NCBI GenBank assembly: GCA_029946065.1
Contig: JAQSDU010000014.1
Coordinates: forward strand, 429,260 to 493,259
Origin: Flavobacterium sp.
GTDB taxonomy: Bacteria; Bacteroidota; Bacteroidia; Flavobacteriales; Flavobacteriaceae
Length of the DNA: 64,000 nt
Direction of reading: 5' to 3'
Position numbers and translations under genes: made by a program. Every line of letters begins with the position of its first letter. Position 1 is the first letter of the stretch. A model generated the notes under the pieces. It was not told the DNA's origin and made no database searches. It worked only from the letters and a program-made list of their open reading frames with translations. This document shows positions 34,180 to 42,933 of this stretch, piece after piece.

Positions 34180-34677
34180 ATGAAAAATATATTCTTATCA
34201 ATTATCGTAATTATGTCTTCTATTTCGTGTACAACCGCACAAAAAACTACTTTTTCTGACGCTGCCCTGAAAGAAAACCTTATCGCAGTTGATGGTTCCG
34301 AAGTCGCTTTTGCCGATATCGTCAATCAAAACAAAGGTAAAACCGTCGTAATTGAAGTTTGGGCTTCGTGGTGTAGCGATTGCGTAAAAGCGATGCCAAA
34401 ACTCAAAGCCCTTCAGGCTGCAAATCCAGATGTATCGTATGTTTTTCTTTCTATGGACAAAACAGCCGAGAAATGGAAATTGGGCATTGAAAAACACGAG
34501 TTGAAAGGACAACACTATCTCGCAAAAGACGGCATGAAAGGTGCTTTTGGAGCCGCCATTGATTTGGATTGGATTCCGAGATATATCTTGATCGACAAAA
34601 CCGGAAAAATCATTTTATACCGTGCCATTGAAACCGATTTTGAAAAAATAAATGCTTTACTAAAAACCCAAAAATAA
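34180..34677 (+). CDS. TlpA-like thioredoxin lipoprotein
   Basis: A 165-residue protein with a lipoprotein signal (MSSISC, Cys about residue 17) and a TlpA/ResA-type thioredoxin fold. The active-site motif is WASWCSDC with Lys following, so it can reduce or exchange disulfides in the envelope. The rest of the fold (FLSMDKTAEKW, WIPRYILIDKTGKI) is normal. Its stop codon shares one base with the tpiA start (TAATG), so the two are translationally coupled. Confidence 0.92.
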   Translation: MKNIFLSIIVIMSSISCTTAQKTTFSDAALKENLIAVDGSEVAFADIVNQNKGKTVVIEVWASWCSDCVKAMPKLKALQAANPDVSYVFLSMDKTAEKWKLGIEKHELKGQHYLAKDGMKGAFGAAIDLDWIPRYILIDKTGKIILYRAIETDFEKINALLKTQK

Positions 34678-35429
34678 TGAGGACAAAAATTGTTGCCGGC
34701 AACTGGAAAATGCACAAAAATGCTGAAGAAACTGAAGATTTGCTAAATGACTTAATCGACAAATTACCCAACGACAAAGAAGTCAGAATTATCGTTGCAC
34801 CAACATTTGTCAACCTCGCTTCGGCAGTAGATCATCTGGAATTCACCAATATTGATGTTGCGGCACAAAATATGCACCAAGCAGAAAGCGGTGCTTTTAC
34901 CGGAGAAATTTCAGCAGATATGCTAAAAAGTATTGGTGTAAATACGGTAATACTTGGGCATTCAGAACGTCGTGCTTATTTCCATGAAAGTGATGCCTTG
35001 TTGGCTTCAAAAGTTGATACTGCGCTAAAACACGATATGGAGGTTATTTTTTGCTTTGGCGAAGAATTAAAAGACAGACAATCCGGTAATCATTTTAACA
35101 TTGTTGAAAACCAACTGAACGACGGTATTTTTCACGTTGGAGAAAAAAGCTGGGAAAACATTATTTTGGCTTATGAACCCGTTTGGGCTATCGGAACTGG
35201 TGAAACTGCAAGTCCGGAACAAGCACAAGAAATGCACGAATTCATCCGCGAAACCATCCGGAAAAAATTCGGAAGCAATGTTGCCGAAGCAGTTTCCATT
35301 CTTTATGGCGGCAGTGTAAAGCCAGACAATGCTAAAGAAATTTTCGGCAAACCCGACGTTGACGGTGGTTTGATTGGCGGAGCGGCTTTAAAGGCAGTCG
35401 ATTTTGCTGCAATTGTTGATGGCATTTAA
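34677..35429 (+). CDS. tpiA: Triosephosphate isomerase
   Basis: A 250-residue TIM-barrel enzyme that interconverts dihydroxyacetone phosphate and glyceraldehyde 3-phosphate in glycolysis and gluconeogenesis. All active-site motifs are intact: NWKMHKN (Lys), LGHSERRAYF (His), and AYEPVWAIGTG (Glu and flexible loop). The length is standard. It is coupled to the upstream tlpA-like gene and followed by a strong terminator. Confidence 0.98.
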   Translation: MRTKIVAGNWKMHKNAEETEDLLNDLIDKLPNDKEVRIIVAPTFVNLASAVDHLEFTNIDVAAQNMHQAESGAFTGEISADMLKSIGVNTVILGHSERRAYFHESDALLASKVDTALKHDMEVIFCFGEELKDRQSGNHFNIVENQLNDGIFHVGEKSWENIILAYEPVWAIGTGETASPEQAQEMHEFIRETIRKKFGSNVAEAVSILYGGSVKPDNAKEIFGKPDVDGGLIGGAALKAVDFAAIVDGI

Positions 35430-35450
35430 AAATACCTTTTTTTATATCAT

Positions 35451-35477
35451 AAACCCTTTCTTACCGGAAGGGTTTTT
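35451..35477 (+). terminator. Terminator after tpiA
   Basis: AAACCCTT, loop, AAGGGTTTTT. An 8-bp stem and a T run directly after the operon. Confidence 0.85.
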
Positions 35478-35527
35478 ATTTTAACAACATTTTTTGTAGT
35501 ATTATAAAAATATTAAAACTCAGTATA

Positions 35528-36424
35528 ATGAAGTATTTACAAAGCATTTTACTCTATTTTGTAATTGCATTTTCAGCAAATGCACAAACTGCATTTTCAC
35601 TGCAATTCAAGGATTTGGTTGTCCAAAAAGATACGATTGCGCAGTTTAAATTGCTTCAGCAATGGGAAAATGCAGATCTAAATGACGCAGAACTTTATAC
35701 CGCATGGTTCAATTATTATGCGAACAAAAGCATGACAGCTGTGCTGAGCCTTGACAAAAAACAAAAAGGAAACGAATCATTTGCGGCAAAAGATGCCAAT
35801 GACAGCAACGCATTTTACATCAATGAAAATACCAATTATGATCCGAAATACATAAAATCCGGCTTTGAATACATCAACAAAGGCATTGCTAAATTCCCAG
35901 AAAGACTTGATATGCGTTTCGGAAAAACCTATATGTTGGGTAAGCTTGAAGATTTTAATAATTTCACGAAAGAAATCGTAAACGCCATTGAATACGGACA
36001 AAAAATCAACAACAAATGGACATGGACTGATAGTAAACCGCTCGATGATCCTACACAATTTATGTTGGCCTCGGTTCAAGAATATAGCGTTCAATTGTAC
36101 AACACCAATGATGATGCACAACTGCCCAATATGCAAAAAATTGCGGAAACCGTTTTGAAATATTATCCTGACAATATAGAAAGCCTTTCCAATTTATCTA
36201 TCGTGCAAATGCTAAATAAGGAATATGACAAGGCCATTGTAACCTTAGGCAAAGCCGAACAGATCAATCCAAAAGATTATATTGTATTGAATAATTTAGC
36301 GCAAGCTTACCGCTCAAAAGGTGATACTGTAAACGCACTGAAATATTATGAACTTACCGCAAAATATGGTGATGACGATGTAAAAGCCTATGTAAAAAAG
36401 CAAATCGAAAAGCTCAAAAATTAG
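35528..36424 (+). CDS. Exported tetratricopeptide-repeat protein
   Basis: A 298-residue protein with a signal peptide (FSANAQT, about residue 19). The C-terminal part contains two or three TPR units (about 200-295, with ADNIESLSNLSIVQMLNKEYDKAI-type and YIVLNNLAQAYRSKGD-type pairs), preceded by less regular helices. TPR arrays bind other proteins in the envelope. The partner is unknown. About 155 bases of non-coding sequence follow. Confidence 0.82.
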   Translation: MKYLQSILLYFVIAFSANAQTAFSLQFKDLVVQKDTIAQFKLLQQWENADLNDAELYTAWFNYYANKSMTAVLSLDKKQKGNESFAAKDANDSNAFYINENTNYDPKYIKSGFEYINKGIAKFPERLDMRFGKTYMLGKLEDFNNFTKEIVNAIEYGQKINNKWTWTDSKPLDDPTQFMLASVQEYSVQLYNTNDDAQLPNMQKIAETVLKYYPDNIESLSNLSIVQMLNKEYDKAIVTLGKAEQINPKDYIVLNNLAQAYRSKGDTVNALKYYELTAKYGDDDVKAYVKKQIEKLKN

Positions 36425-36579
36425 TCTGATGACGAATTCAATAACTGATTTTTCAATCGCAAAAATGATCTTAACGATACTAATTCCCGAAAGTCTTGCT
36501 GCGCAATGCCATCGAAAAAAAGGAAAAACCACAAAGAGAATATTACCTTAAACCGAAATAACCCTTAAATTCAATTACA

Positions 36580-36981
36580 ATGTCAAAAGAAATCTGGCTC
36601 AATTTACCGGTAAAAAATATCGAAAAGTCTAAAAATTTCTTCAAAAATTTAGGCTATTCGTTTAATTCGCCTAAAGACAATGAAAATATGGCTTGCCTTA
36701 TGATCGGCGAATGTGTTGTCATGCTCTTTGAAGAAAATACTTTAAAAACATTCATGCAGAACGAGATTACTGATACTTCCAAAAGTTCCGAAATCATGAT
36801 CTCAATCGGTGCCGAAAGCCGCGAAGAAGTTGACAATTTTGCCGAAAATGCCGCCGCCGCCGGAGGAAATGTTTTCGCAAAACCTGCCGAAATACAAGGC
36901 TGGATGTATGGTTGCGCTTTTGCGGATTTAGATGGGCATCGCTGGAATGCACTTTATATGAATCAGGAGAAAATGCACTAA
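36580..36981 (+). CDS. VOC family protein (glyoxalase/bleomycin-resistance fold)
   Basis: A 133-residue protein with two beta-alpha-beta-beta-beta modules of the vicinal-oxygen-chelate fold: WLNLPVKNIEKSKNFFKNLGY at the N-terminus and YGCAFADLDGHRWN at the C-terminus. The family includes glyoxalase I and antibiotic-resistance proteins. The metal ligands are partly present (a Glu and a His near the C-terminus), but the substrate cannot be told. It converges on the porin gene with 1 base between the stops. Confidence 0.85.
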   Translation: MSKEIWLNLPVKNIEKSKNFFKNLGYSFNSPKDNENMACLMIGECVVMLFEENTLKTFMQNEITDTSKSSEIMISIGAESREEVDNFAENAAAAGGNVFAKPAEIQGWMYGCAFADLDGHRWNALYMNQEKMH

Positions 36982-36982
36982 T

Positions 36983-38221
36983 TTAAATTCCTATTTCTAT
37001 TTGAAAACGCACATAATAATTATTTTTAGTCGAATTATTCATAAAAGTTTGCTTTTCACTGGCGAATTCAGCTTGTAATTTCAATGCGTGTTCCCAAACA
37101 TATTTGTTGACACCAAAAGTAAACTGATTGGTGTTTGGAGAAAAAGCCTCGATTTCGTAGTCCACTTTTTGTATAGAATAGCGCCCAATGAACTCATATT
37201 TAGATGGAAAACAATAACTCAACTGATAATCCATTCCATAACCTGTAAAAATAGCACTTTGCAACGCAGCATCATTTGGATTTATTGTTACAGGATTATT
37301 AGCACGCCTGTTCATATAAGCTGCCATGGCCGACCAACCGTCATATTTCGCAATTACATCTAATAATAAGGCTGAAATATCACGCGTTTCATAAAGAAAA
37401 TCTCCAGTCTGTCCCAACGTTTTTCTTGCCTTTTGGTTGATATTGTACGCACCAGAAACCATCAATTTTGGTTTTGGCTCTCTAAGAATATCCCCTTCAA
37501 AATAATGGCCGTCTTTTTTGAAAGTGCCCAGCGGAAGCAACTCTACTTTTCCAGTCAACGAAACGCCGTTGTTGTCTTTCAAATTAGAATTGGTGCTATT
37601 GGTCGTCCAGTTTCGGCCTTCGCCAAGCGTAACTGCACCTTTGAAATTATACGAAAATTTGTCTTTGAATTCATTCAAATTGGCCATATGAAAACCAAAA
37701 TCCCGGTCGATACCAAACTTGAAATTATTAATAGAACGATCCGATAGCTGCAACGCTCCCGAAGAATTCACCGTTTGCCGTGTCCCTGGCAATTTTGTTA
37801 CTCCAAAGCCAAACTGCCAGTTTTTATTAGGTTTATAATAAACCATCGCATCGCGAATAACATTTAGATTTTCGCCGGGTTTTTCAGAACCAACGTCACC
37901 GGCACCAAATGAAATCTGGATCACATATAGAAATTTCGGATTGCCAACAAATCCGTCGAAACGCAATCTTAAACGGCGTACTTGGGCTTCATAAAAGCCA
38001 CCTTGCCCTTCGTTTTCAAAATAGGTCAACCTGTTTTGAATTCTGAACCTAATGTTGAATTGGAAAATACTGTCCGGACTTGTAACACCAAGGCCTTTTC
38101 CATAATTGTAATAAGGCAAAGACGATAATTTTAAATCGTTGTTTTTCTTGTTAACGATTATATCTTGCGCATTTATGGTAAATCCGCATAACAATGTTAA
38201 GAATAAATAAAGTTGTTTCAT
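36983..38221 (-). CDS. Porin of the OprO/OprP (phosphate-selective) type
   Basis: A 412-residue outer-membrane protein with a signal peptide (FTINAQD, about residue 18) and alternating beta strands throughout, ending in an aromatic/charged strand (VRFQIEIGI). The plan fits the porin O/P family, whose members are anion- or phosphate-selective trimers in Pseudomonas. No phosphate genes are nearby, so selectivity is uncertain. It has a good promoter on the minus strand. Confidence 0.82.
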   Translation of the reverse strand: MKQLYLFLTLLCGFTINAQDIIVNKKNNDLKLSSLPYYNYGKGLGVTSPDSIFQFNIRFRIQNRLTYFENEGQGGFYEAQVRRLRLRFDGFVGNPKFLYVIQISFGAGDVGSEKPGENLNVIRDAMVYYKPNKNWQFGFGVTKLPGTRQTVNSSGALQLSDRSINNFKFGIDRDFGFHMANLNEFKDKFSYNFKGAVTLGEGRNWTTNSTNSNLKDNNGVSLTGKVELLPLGTFKKDGHYFEGDILREPKPKLMVSGAYNINQKARKTLGQTGDFLYETRDISALLLDVIAKYDGWSAMAAYMNRRANNPVTINPNDAALQSAIFTGYGMDYQLSYCFPSKYEFIGRYSIQKVDYEIEAFSPNTNQFTFGVNKYVWEHALKLQAEFASEKQTFMNNSTKNNYYVRFQIEIGI

Positions 38222-38243
38222 TTTTTAGTTGTGTCTGTTGGCA

Positions 38244-38272
38244 CAAATGTAAAATAAATATCAGTTTACAAA
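38244..38272 (-). promoter_or_regulatory. Porin promoter
   Basis: On the minus strand TTTG (38272-38269), a 17-bp spacer, then a perfect TACATTTG (38251-38244). The start codon is 22 bases downstream. Confidence 0.7.
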
Positions 38273-38293
38273 AATGTATTGTCATCTGATGCT

Positions 38294-38301
38294 TACATTT
38301 G
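38294..38301 (+). promoter_or_regulatory. -7 element of prmA
   Basis: TACATTTG, a perfect TAnnTTTG, 12 bases before the prmA ATG at 38314. No good -33 box is seen. Its DNA is adjacent to, but does not overlap, the divergent porin promoter. Confidence 0.45.
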
Positions 38302-38313
38302 CAAAAAAAAATT

Positions 38314-39147
38314 ATGTCAATTACTTATTTAGGATATCATTTTACGGTCGTACCAAAGGAAATTGGTTCTGAAATCCTAGTTGCCGAATTGGGCGAAAAA
38401 CCCTTTGAAAGTTTTATTGAAACCGAAAGTGGCGTAACAGCTTATATTCAGAAGCAATTTTGGACAGAAAATGTGTTGGACGATATCCAGATATTGGATT
38501 CACCAGAGTTTTTAATTTCTTATCATATTGAAGAAATTGAGCAAGTCAATTGGAATGAAGAATGGGAAAAGAATTTCGAAGCGATTGAAGTGGACGGAAA
38601 ATGCCATGTTCGTGCGCCATTTCACCCAAAAACGAATGCCGAATATGAAATCGTGATCGAGCCAAAAATGAGCTTCGGTACCGGACATCATGAAACCACG
38701 CACATGATGATACAGCATTTGCTCGAACTAGATGTTACCGGAATGAAAACATTAGACATGGGTTGCGGTACCGCAATTTTAGCTATTTTAGCCGAAATGA
38801 AAGGTGCTCAACCGATTGATGCTATCGACATTGACAATTGGTGTTACCTGAATTCGATTGAAAATGCCGAACGCAATAACTGCAAGCATATTTCAGTATA
38901 TGAAGGCGATGCTGCTTTATTGAAAGGCAAAAAATATGACGTGATTATTGCCAATATCAACCGAAATATTCTGTTGAATGACATGCAAAAATATACTGAT
39001 TGTCTCCACAAAGAAGGCATTCTATTGTTGAGTGGTTTTTATGAAGAAGATATTCCAGCGATTGATGCATCGTGTACCGAAAACGGACTTACATTCGACA
39101 AAAAATTGCAAAAGAACCAATGGGTATCATTAAAATATACCAATTAA
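38314..39147 (+). CDS. prmA: Ribosomal protein L11 methyltransferase
   Basis: A 277-residue SAM-dependent methyltransferase that trimethylates lysines and the N-terminus of ribosomal protein L11. The N-terminal substrate-binding domain (about 1-95) is followed by the Rossmann domain with LDMGCGTAILAIL (motif I) and the catalytic-loop motif IANINRNILL. FGTGHHETT supplies further SAM contacts. The start at 38314 (MSITYLGYHF) was chosen over the TTG at 38299. clpS follows on the same strand, a frequent flavobacterial pair. Confidence 0.95.
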   Translation: MSITYLGYHFTVVPKEIGSEILVAELGEKPFESFIETESGVTAYIQKQFWTENVLDDIQILDSPEFLISYHIEEIEQVNWNEEWEKNFEAIEVDGKCHVRAPFHPKTNAEYEIVIEPKMSFGTGHHETTHMMIQHLLELDVTGMKTLDMGCGTAILAILAEMKGAQPIDAIDIDNWCYLNSIENAERNNCKHISVYEGDAALLKGKKYDVIIANINRNILLNDMQKYTDCLHKEGILLLSGFYEEDIPAIDASCTENGLTFDKKLQKNQWVSLKYTN

Positions 39148-39165
39148 TCAACCGAATCTGAAGCT

Positions 39166-39441
39166 ATGGAAACGATTGAAAAAGTACTCGAAGAAGTTTT
39201 AATCGAAGAAAAAACGGGAAATAACAATGAAATCGTATTGTTTAATGACGATGTGAATACGTTCGATCACGTCATCGAAACGCTGATTCGGGTTTGCCAT
39301 CATGAACCTTTACAAGCAGAACAATGTGCGCTTTTGGTGCATTACAAAGGAAAATGTACTGTAAAAACCGGTTCACTTGACGAACTGAAACCACAACGCT
39401 CTCAATTGCTTGAAGCTGGTCTTAGTGCAGAAATTGTTTGA
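39166..39441 (+). CDS. clpS: ClpS, adaptor of ClpAP
   Basis: A 91-residue adaptor that delivers N-degron proteins to ClpAP. The conserved core VLFNDDVNTFDHVIETL (residues 25-41) and VHYKGKCTVKTG are visible, and the ligand pocket residues are retained. The N-terminal about 20 residues are a flexible acidic tail as in other ClpS. It follows prmA by 18 bases and ends before a strong terminator. Confidence 0.95.
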   Translation: METIEKVLEEVLIEEKTGNNNEIVLFNDDVNTFDHVIETLIRVCHHEPLQAEQCALLVHYKGKCTVKTGSLDELKPQRSQLLEAGLSAEIV

Positions 39442-39461
39442 TCCATTGCCTAAAATGAAAT

Positions 39462-39494
39462 AAAAAACGCCCAATTCAGGGCGTTTAATTTTTT
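39462..39494. terminator. Terminator after clpS
   Basis: AAACGCCC, loop AATTCA, GGGCGTTT with A/T runs on both sides; usable by clpS and by the convergent lipocalin gene. Confidence 0.85.
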
Positions 39495-39507
39495 AAAAAC
39501 CGTTTAG

Positions 39508-39963
39508 TTACACTTTAGTGAAGTATATGGTCGTTACTTGTGTAAGTCCTTGTGCCGTAGTGGTGGTAGTCACCCTAAGCTCAGAAGTCGTAAGTTTTGC
39601 GATGGTGTAAGTATCATCATAATCCGCGGTACCACTAACGGTAACACTATTTCCAGTTTTGGTGTAGGTCCCAGGTGTTGCAGCATCTGCTTCACAAGCA
39701 TTGTCCACATTGTGAAAGTAAACTACATCATTTAATGCACCTGCCGCTGTAAATTCCAAGTAATCTTTATCACAACCTGCTTCATTATCGGCATAAGCTT
39801 CATCAAAAGCCGTTTGCCCATTAATTTTAATGATTGTCTTCGTTGGTGTCCACTTTCCAACGATTGATGCCGAAGTTCCACCTCCATCATCACTACTACT
39901 ACATGATGTTAAGGCCAAACCTGCAAAAATTACAGCCGCCAATACTAATTTGATTTTTTTCAT
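39508..39963 (-). CDS. Lipocalin-like lipoprotein
   Basis: A 151-residue lipoprotein (LTSC, Cys about residue 21) with a Ser/Asp/Gly-rich linker (SSSDDGGG) and a lipocalin-type beta barrel beginning IVGKWTPTKT. These small Bacteroidota lipoproteins fold like lipocalins; their ligand is unknown. The next 460 bases upstream are the control region of the glucan locus. Confidence 0.82.
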   Translation of the reverse strand: MKKIKLVLAAVIFAGLALTSCSSSDDGGGTSASIVGKWTPTKTIIKINGQTAFDEAYADNEAGCDKDYLEFTAAGALNDVVYFHNVDNACEADAATPGTYTKTGNSVTVSGTADYDDTYTIAKLTTSELRVTTTTTAQGLTQVTTIYFTKV

Positions 39964-40174
39964 AATTTGAATTTTAAGTTTAATGTGTTTCTATTGAACT
40001 CGAAAAATAGTGAAATATTTCAGAGAAAATTGTTAAAATTGTGGTAAACCACATTTAAAATTAAAGAACCAATTCAAATTGTTACTTTCATCAATTACTT
40101 ACCAATAGCTTACGATTTAAAAAATTTCATTATCCCTATTTTGGAGTAATAATTTTACGAATCTGACATTTCAG

Positions 40175-40213
40175 CAATCGTTTTCGTTAAAAAATCAATT
40201 ACGAAAACGATTG
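40175..40213. promoter_or_regulatory. Inverted repeat CAATCGTTTTCGT / ACGAAAACGATTG
   Basis: Two perfect 13-bp arms with a 13-base spacer, about 235 bases upstream of the first glucan-locus gene. The half sites contain ACGAAAACG, a form seen in LacI/PurR-type operators. It could be a regulatory site, but no LacI gene lies in the window. A transcribed hairpin is an alternative. Confidence 0.4.
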
Positions 40214-40283
40214 AAATTAACTTGAAGTTCATTTTTACCATTACATTACCACAACATAATGACTAAAAATACCAATTGAAGCA

Positions 40284-40292
40284 CCTATACAA
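40284..40292 (+). promoter_or_regulatory. CCTATACAA motif upstream of the glucan-binding protein gene
   Basis: The same nonamer occurs at 45743-45751 and 45766-45774 before susC, and its inverted core TTTGTATAG at 40368-40376. It is a candidate site for the locus regulator. Confidence 0.4.
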
Positions 40293-40367
40293 TCAAATCT
40301 AAAAACGCTTTCTACAGCAGAGCAGTCTAAAAATCTGCACTTGCAAGCTTTTCCATTTTTTTAATCG

Positions 40368-40376
40368 TTTGTATAG
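40368..40376 (-). promoter_or_regulatory. Inverted copy of the CTATACAAA motif
   Basis: TTTGTATAG is the reverse complement of CTATACAAA. It lies 84 bases downstream of the direct copy at 40284 and about 44 bases before the -7 element at 40420-40427. Confidence 0.35.
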
Positions 40377-40419
40377 TTTTTATATAGTCTTCTAAAAAGC
40401 AATGATAGCAGTCTAATCC

Positions 40420-40427
40420 TAAATTTG
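40420..40427 (+). promoter_or_regulatory. -7 element of the first glucan-locus gene
   Basis: TAAATTTG, a perfect TAnnTTTG, 21 bases before the ATG at 40449. No -33 box is visible, which fits a promoter that needs an activator. The decamer AGCAGTCTAA occurs at 40321-40330 and again at 40408-40417 just before it. Confidence 0.45.
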
Positions 40428-40448
40428 ATAAACACTAAACAAAATATT

Positions 40449-42821
40449 ATGAAAAAAATTACATTATTGATTTTCCTTATGGTCTTCTCATTTGGATTTT
40501 CTCAGAATGCACCCATCACCTTTGAAATAGGTGGTTTTGGAGCCTCTTGGACATGGACTACTTTTGAAAATCCATCAACTCCAGCTCCTCCATTAGAAAT
40601 TATTGCCAATCCTGATCCATCAGGTATCAACACTTCTGCAACGGTTGCTAAATTGACGCCGCTTGTTGGAAGCCCGCCTTACGCAGGTGTTGAAACCGCT
40701 TACAATGCTGGCATTGGTTCCTTTACACTTAATAATACAAATTGTACTGTTAAAATAATGGTATGGAAATCTGTAATCAGTGATGTCGGCATTAAGTTTG
40801 CCGTTTACTCTGCAGGTGGCGGTGCTTCTACTGGCGAAATTAAAGTCGCCAATACGCTAATCAATCAATGGGAAGAATTGACTTTTAATTTTGCGAGTAA
40901 GATTGGAGAACCAACTTCTGCAGGAATCAATCAACTTGTTGTTTTTCCGGATTTCCAAACAAGAACTACCGACAATATTTGTTACTTTGATAATATTACA
41001 TTTTCAAGTGGCACAGTATCACCGGTTTCTGAACCTTTGACGGCCGCTCCTACTCCAACAGCAGCTGCAGCCGATGTGATTTCGATGTTCAGTAATGCTT
41101 ATACAAATGTTCCAGTGGATACATGGCATACAAGTTGGTCTGATGCGAGTTTGGCAGACGTACAAATAGCTGGTAATGACACTAAAAAATACACTTCTCT
41201 GAATTTTGTGGGTATTGAAACCGTTGCAACAGAAATCAACGCAACCAATATGACTTACCTAAATCTCGATGTATGGTCACCGAATTTCACTGTTTTTAAA
41301 GTAAAATTGGTTGACTTTGGCGCCAATATGGCTTATGATGGTCCGGGAATGGGTGATGATAAAGAACACGAACTTACCTTTAACAGTCCCGCTCAAAGTC
41401 AATGGGTAACCCTTCATATCCCGCTGAGCGATTTTACCGGTCTAACTACGCGTGCCAACCTTGCACAAATGATTTTTGTAGCTGGCGGCATGACTGTATA
41501 TGTTGACAACGTATATTTTAGCAATGATGGAGCACCTGCTGCAACAGATCCTTTGGTAGCTGCACCAAACCCTACGCTTCCGCAAACAGATGTCATTTCA
41601 ATGTTCAGCAATGTATATAATAATGTTGCCGTGGATACTTGGCATACAAGCTGGTCTGACGCGACATTAGAAGATGTACAAGTAGCTGGCAATGACACCA
41701 AAAAATATACAGCATTAAATTTTGTTGGTATTGAAGCCACCACCACTACAATCGATGCTACCAATATGACTTATTTTAATCTTAATGTTTGGTCGCCTGA
41801 TTTTACGGTTTTTAAAGTAAAATTAGTTGATTTTGGCGCCAATGGCGTTTACAACGGCCCTGGTTCTGATGATGTGGAGCACGAAATTACCTTTAACAGT
41901 CCAGCGCAAAGCCAATGGATTACTTACCATATTCCGCTATCAGCATTCGAAAATCTAACTACAAGAGGTCATATTGCACAACTTATCTTTGTTGGCGGTG
42001 GTGCAAAAGTATATGTTGATAACGTTTATTTCAGCAATGAAGCCATAGGCCCACCACCAGCGACTGATCCTTTGGTTGCTGCTCCAAATCCAACTATGCC
42101 ACAAGCAAATGTAATATCAATGTTCAGCAACGTCTACACGAATGTTGCAGTTGACACTTGGAGAACCGACTGGTCAAGTGCTAATCTTACGGATGTTCAA
42201 GTTGCAGGAAATGATACTAAAAAATACACTTCTCTAAGCTTTGTTGGTATCGAAACTACAACTCCGGCTACACAACTTGATATTACCGCAATGGATCATT
42301 TTAATGTGGATGTTTGGTCGCCTGATTTTAGTGTTTTCAAAATAAAAATAGTTGATTTTGGTGCCAATGGCGTTTATAACGGTCCGGGTTCAGATGATGT
42401 GGAGCACGAATTGATTTTTGATGCGCCGGCACAAGGACAATGGATTACCTACAGCCTTCCTCTATCGGATTTTACCGGACTGGTAACAAAGCAACACATT
42501 TCACAGTTAATTTTTGCGTCAAGCGGAAGTAAAGTGTATGTGGACAATGTTTATTTCAGTACAGAAAATCTGGGAACACCAACACTTGCGATTTCAAAAA
42601 CTGCGATGTATCCAAATCCAACAAACGGAAGCGTTAACTTCTCAAGCATCGAAAATATTCAAGAAATTGCTATCGTAAGCTTGCTTGGACAGCACGTAAT
42701 GACCGTAAATCCAAATGCTACAAACGTTAAACTGAATGTTAGTACATTAGCAAAAGGCGTTTACATCGTGAACATCTCTGGAAACGGAAAATCAGAATCC
42801 AAAAAATTAATTATCCAATAA
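40449..42821 (+). CDS. T9SS-secreted multi-module glucan-binding protein
   Basis: A 790-residue secreted protein: a signal peptide (FGFSQNA, about residue 18), an N-terminal beta-sandwich module (about 20-185), three near-identical modules starting near residues 209, 381 and 554 (about 147 residues each, from DVISMFSNxYxNVxVDTWxTxWS to VYVDNVYFS), and a type A T9SS domain (about 720-790, MYPNPTNGSVNF to LAKGVYIVNI). The same module occurs twice in the lipoprotein at 50556. It resembles galactose-binding-fold carbohydrate-binding domains. The likely role is capturing glucan at the cell surface. Start 40449 gives the signal peptide. Confidence 0.82.
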   Translation: MKKITLLIFLMVFSFGFSQNAPITFEIGGFGASWTWTTFENPSTPAPPLEIIANPDPSGINTSATVAKLTPLVGSPPYAGVETAYNAGIGSFTLNNTNCTVKIMVWKSVISDVGIKFAVYSAGGGASTGEIKVANTLINQWEELTFNFASKIGEPTSAGINQLVVFPDFQTRTTDNICYFDNITFSSGTVSPVSEPLTAAPTPTAAAADVISMFSNAYTNVPVDTWHTSWSDASLADVQIAGNDTKKYTSLNFVGIETVATEINATNMTYLNLDVWSPNFTVFKVKLVDFGANMAYDGPGMGDDKEHELTFNSPAQSQWVTLHIPLSDFTGLTTRANLAQMIFVAGGMTVYVDNVYFSNDGAPAATDPLVAAPNPTLPQTDVISMFSNVYNNVAVDTWHTSWSDATLEDVQVAGNDTKKYTALNFVGIEATTTTIDATNMTYFNLNVWSPDFTVFKVKLVDFGANGVYNGPGSDDVEHEITFNSPAQSQWITYHIPLSAFENLTTRGHIAQLIFVGGGAKVYVDNVYFSNEAIGPPPATDPLVAAPNPTMPQANVISMFSNVYTNVAVDTWRTDWSSANLTDVQVAGNDTKKYTSLSFVGIETTTPATQLDITAMDHFNVDVWSPDFSVFKIKIVDFGANGVYNGPGSDDVEHELIFDAPAQGQWITYSLPLSDFTGLVTKQHISQLIFASSGSKVYVDNVYFSTENLGTPTLAISKTAMYPNPTNGSVNFSSIENIQEIAIVSLLGQHVMTVNPNATNVKLNVSTLAKGVYIVNISGNGKSESKKLIIQ

Positions 42822-42838
42822 AAAACAACCCATTTTTT

Positions 42839-42869
42839 AAAAAGCACGAAGTCAAATTCGTGCTTTTTT
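42839..42869 (+). terminator. Terminator after the multi-module binding protein
   Basis: AAAAAGCACGAA, a 6-base loop, TTCGTGCTTTTTT. A perfect stem. The regulator gene that follows is therefore likely transcribed separately. Confidence 0.85.
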
Positions 42870-42933
42870 ATTTGATGAAAGTACCAAACCCGAAGTTTTT
42901 GCCTATTTTTATTGCACGATTATCCTAACCAAA

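Noticed and set aside
36428..36550. 40-codon ORF after the TPR gene (MTNSITDFSIAKMIL...)
   Set aside because: No promoter, no recognised domain, and too short to support from sequence alone.
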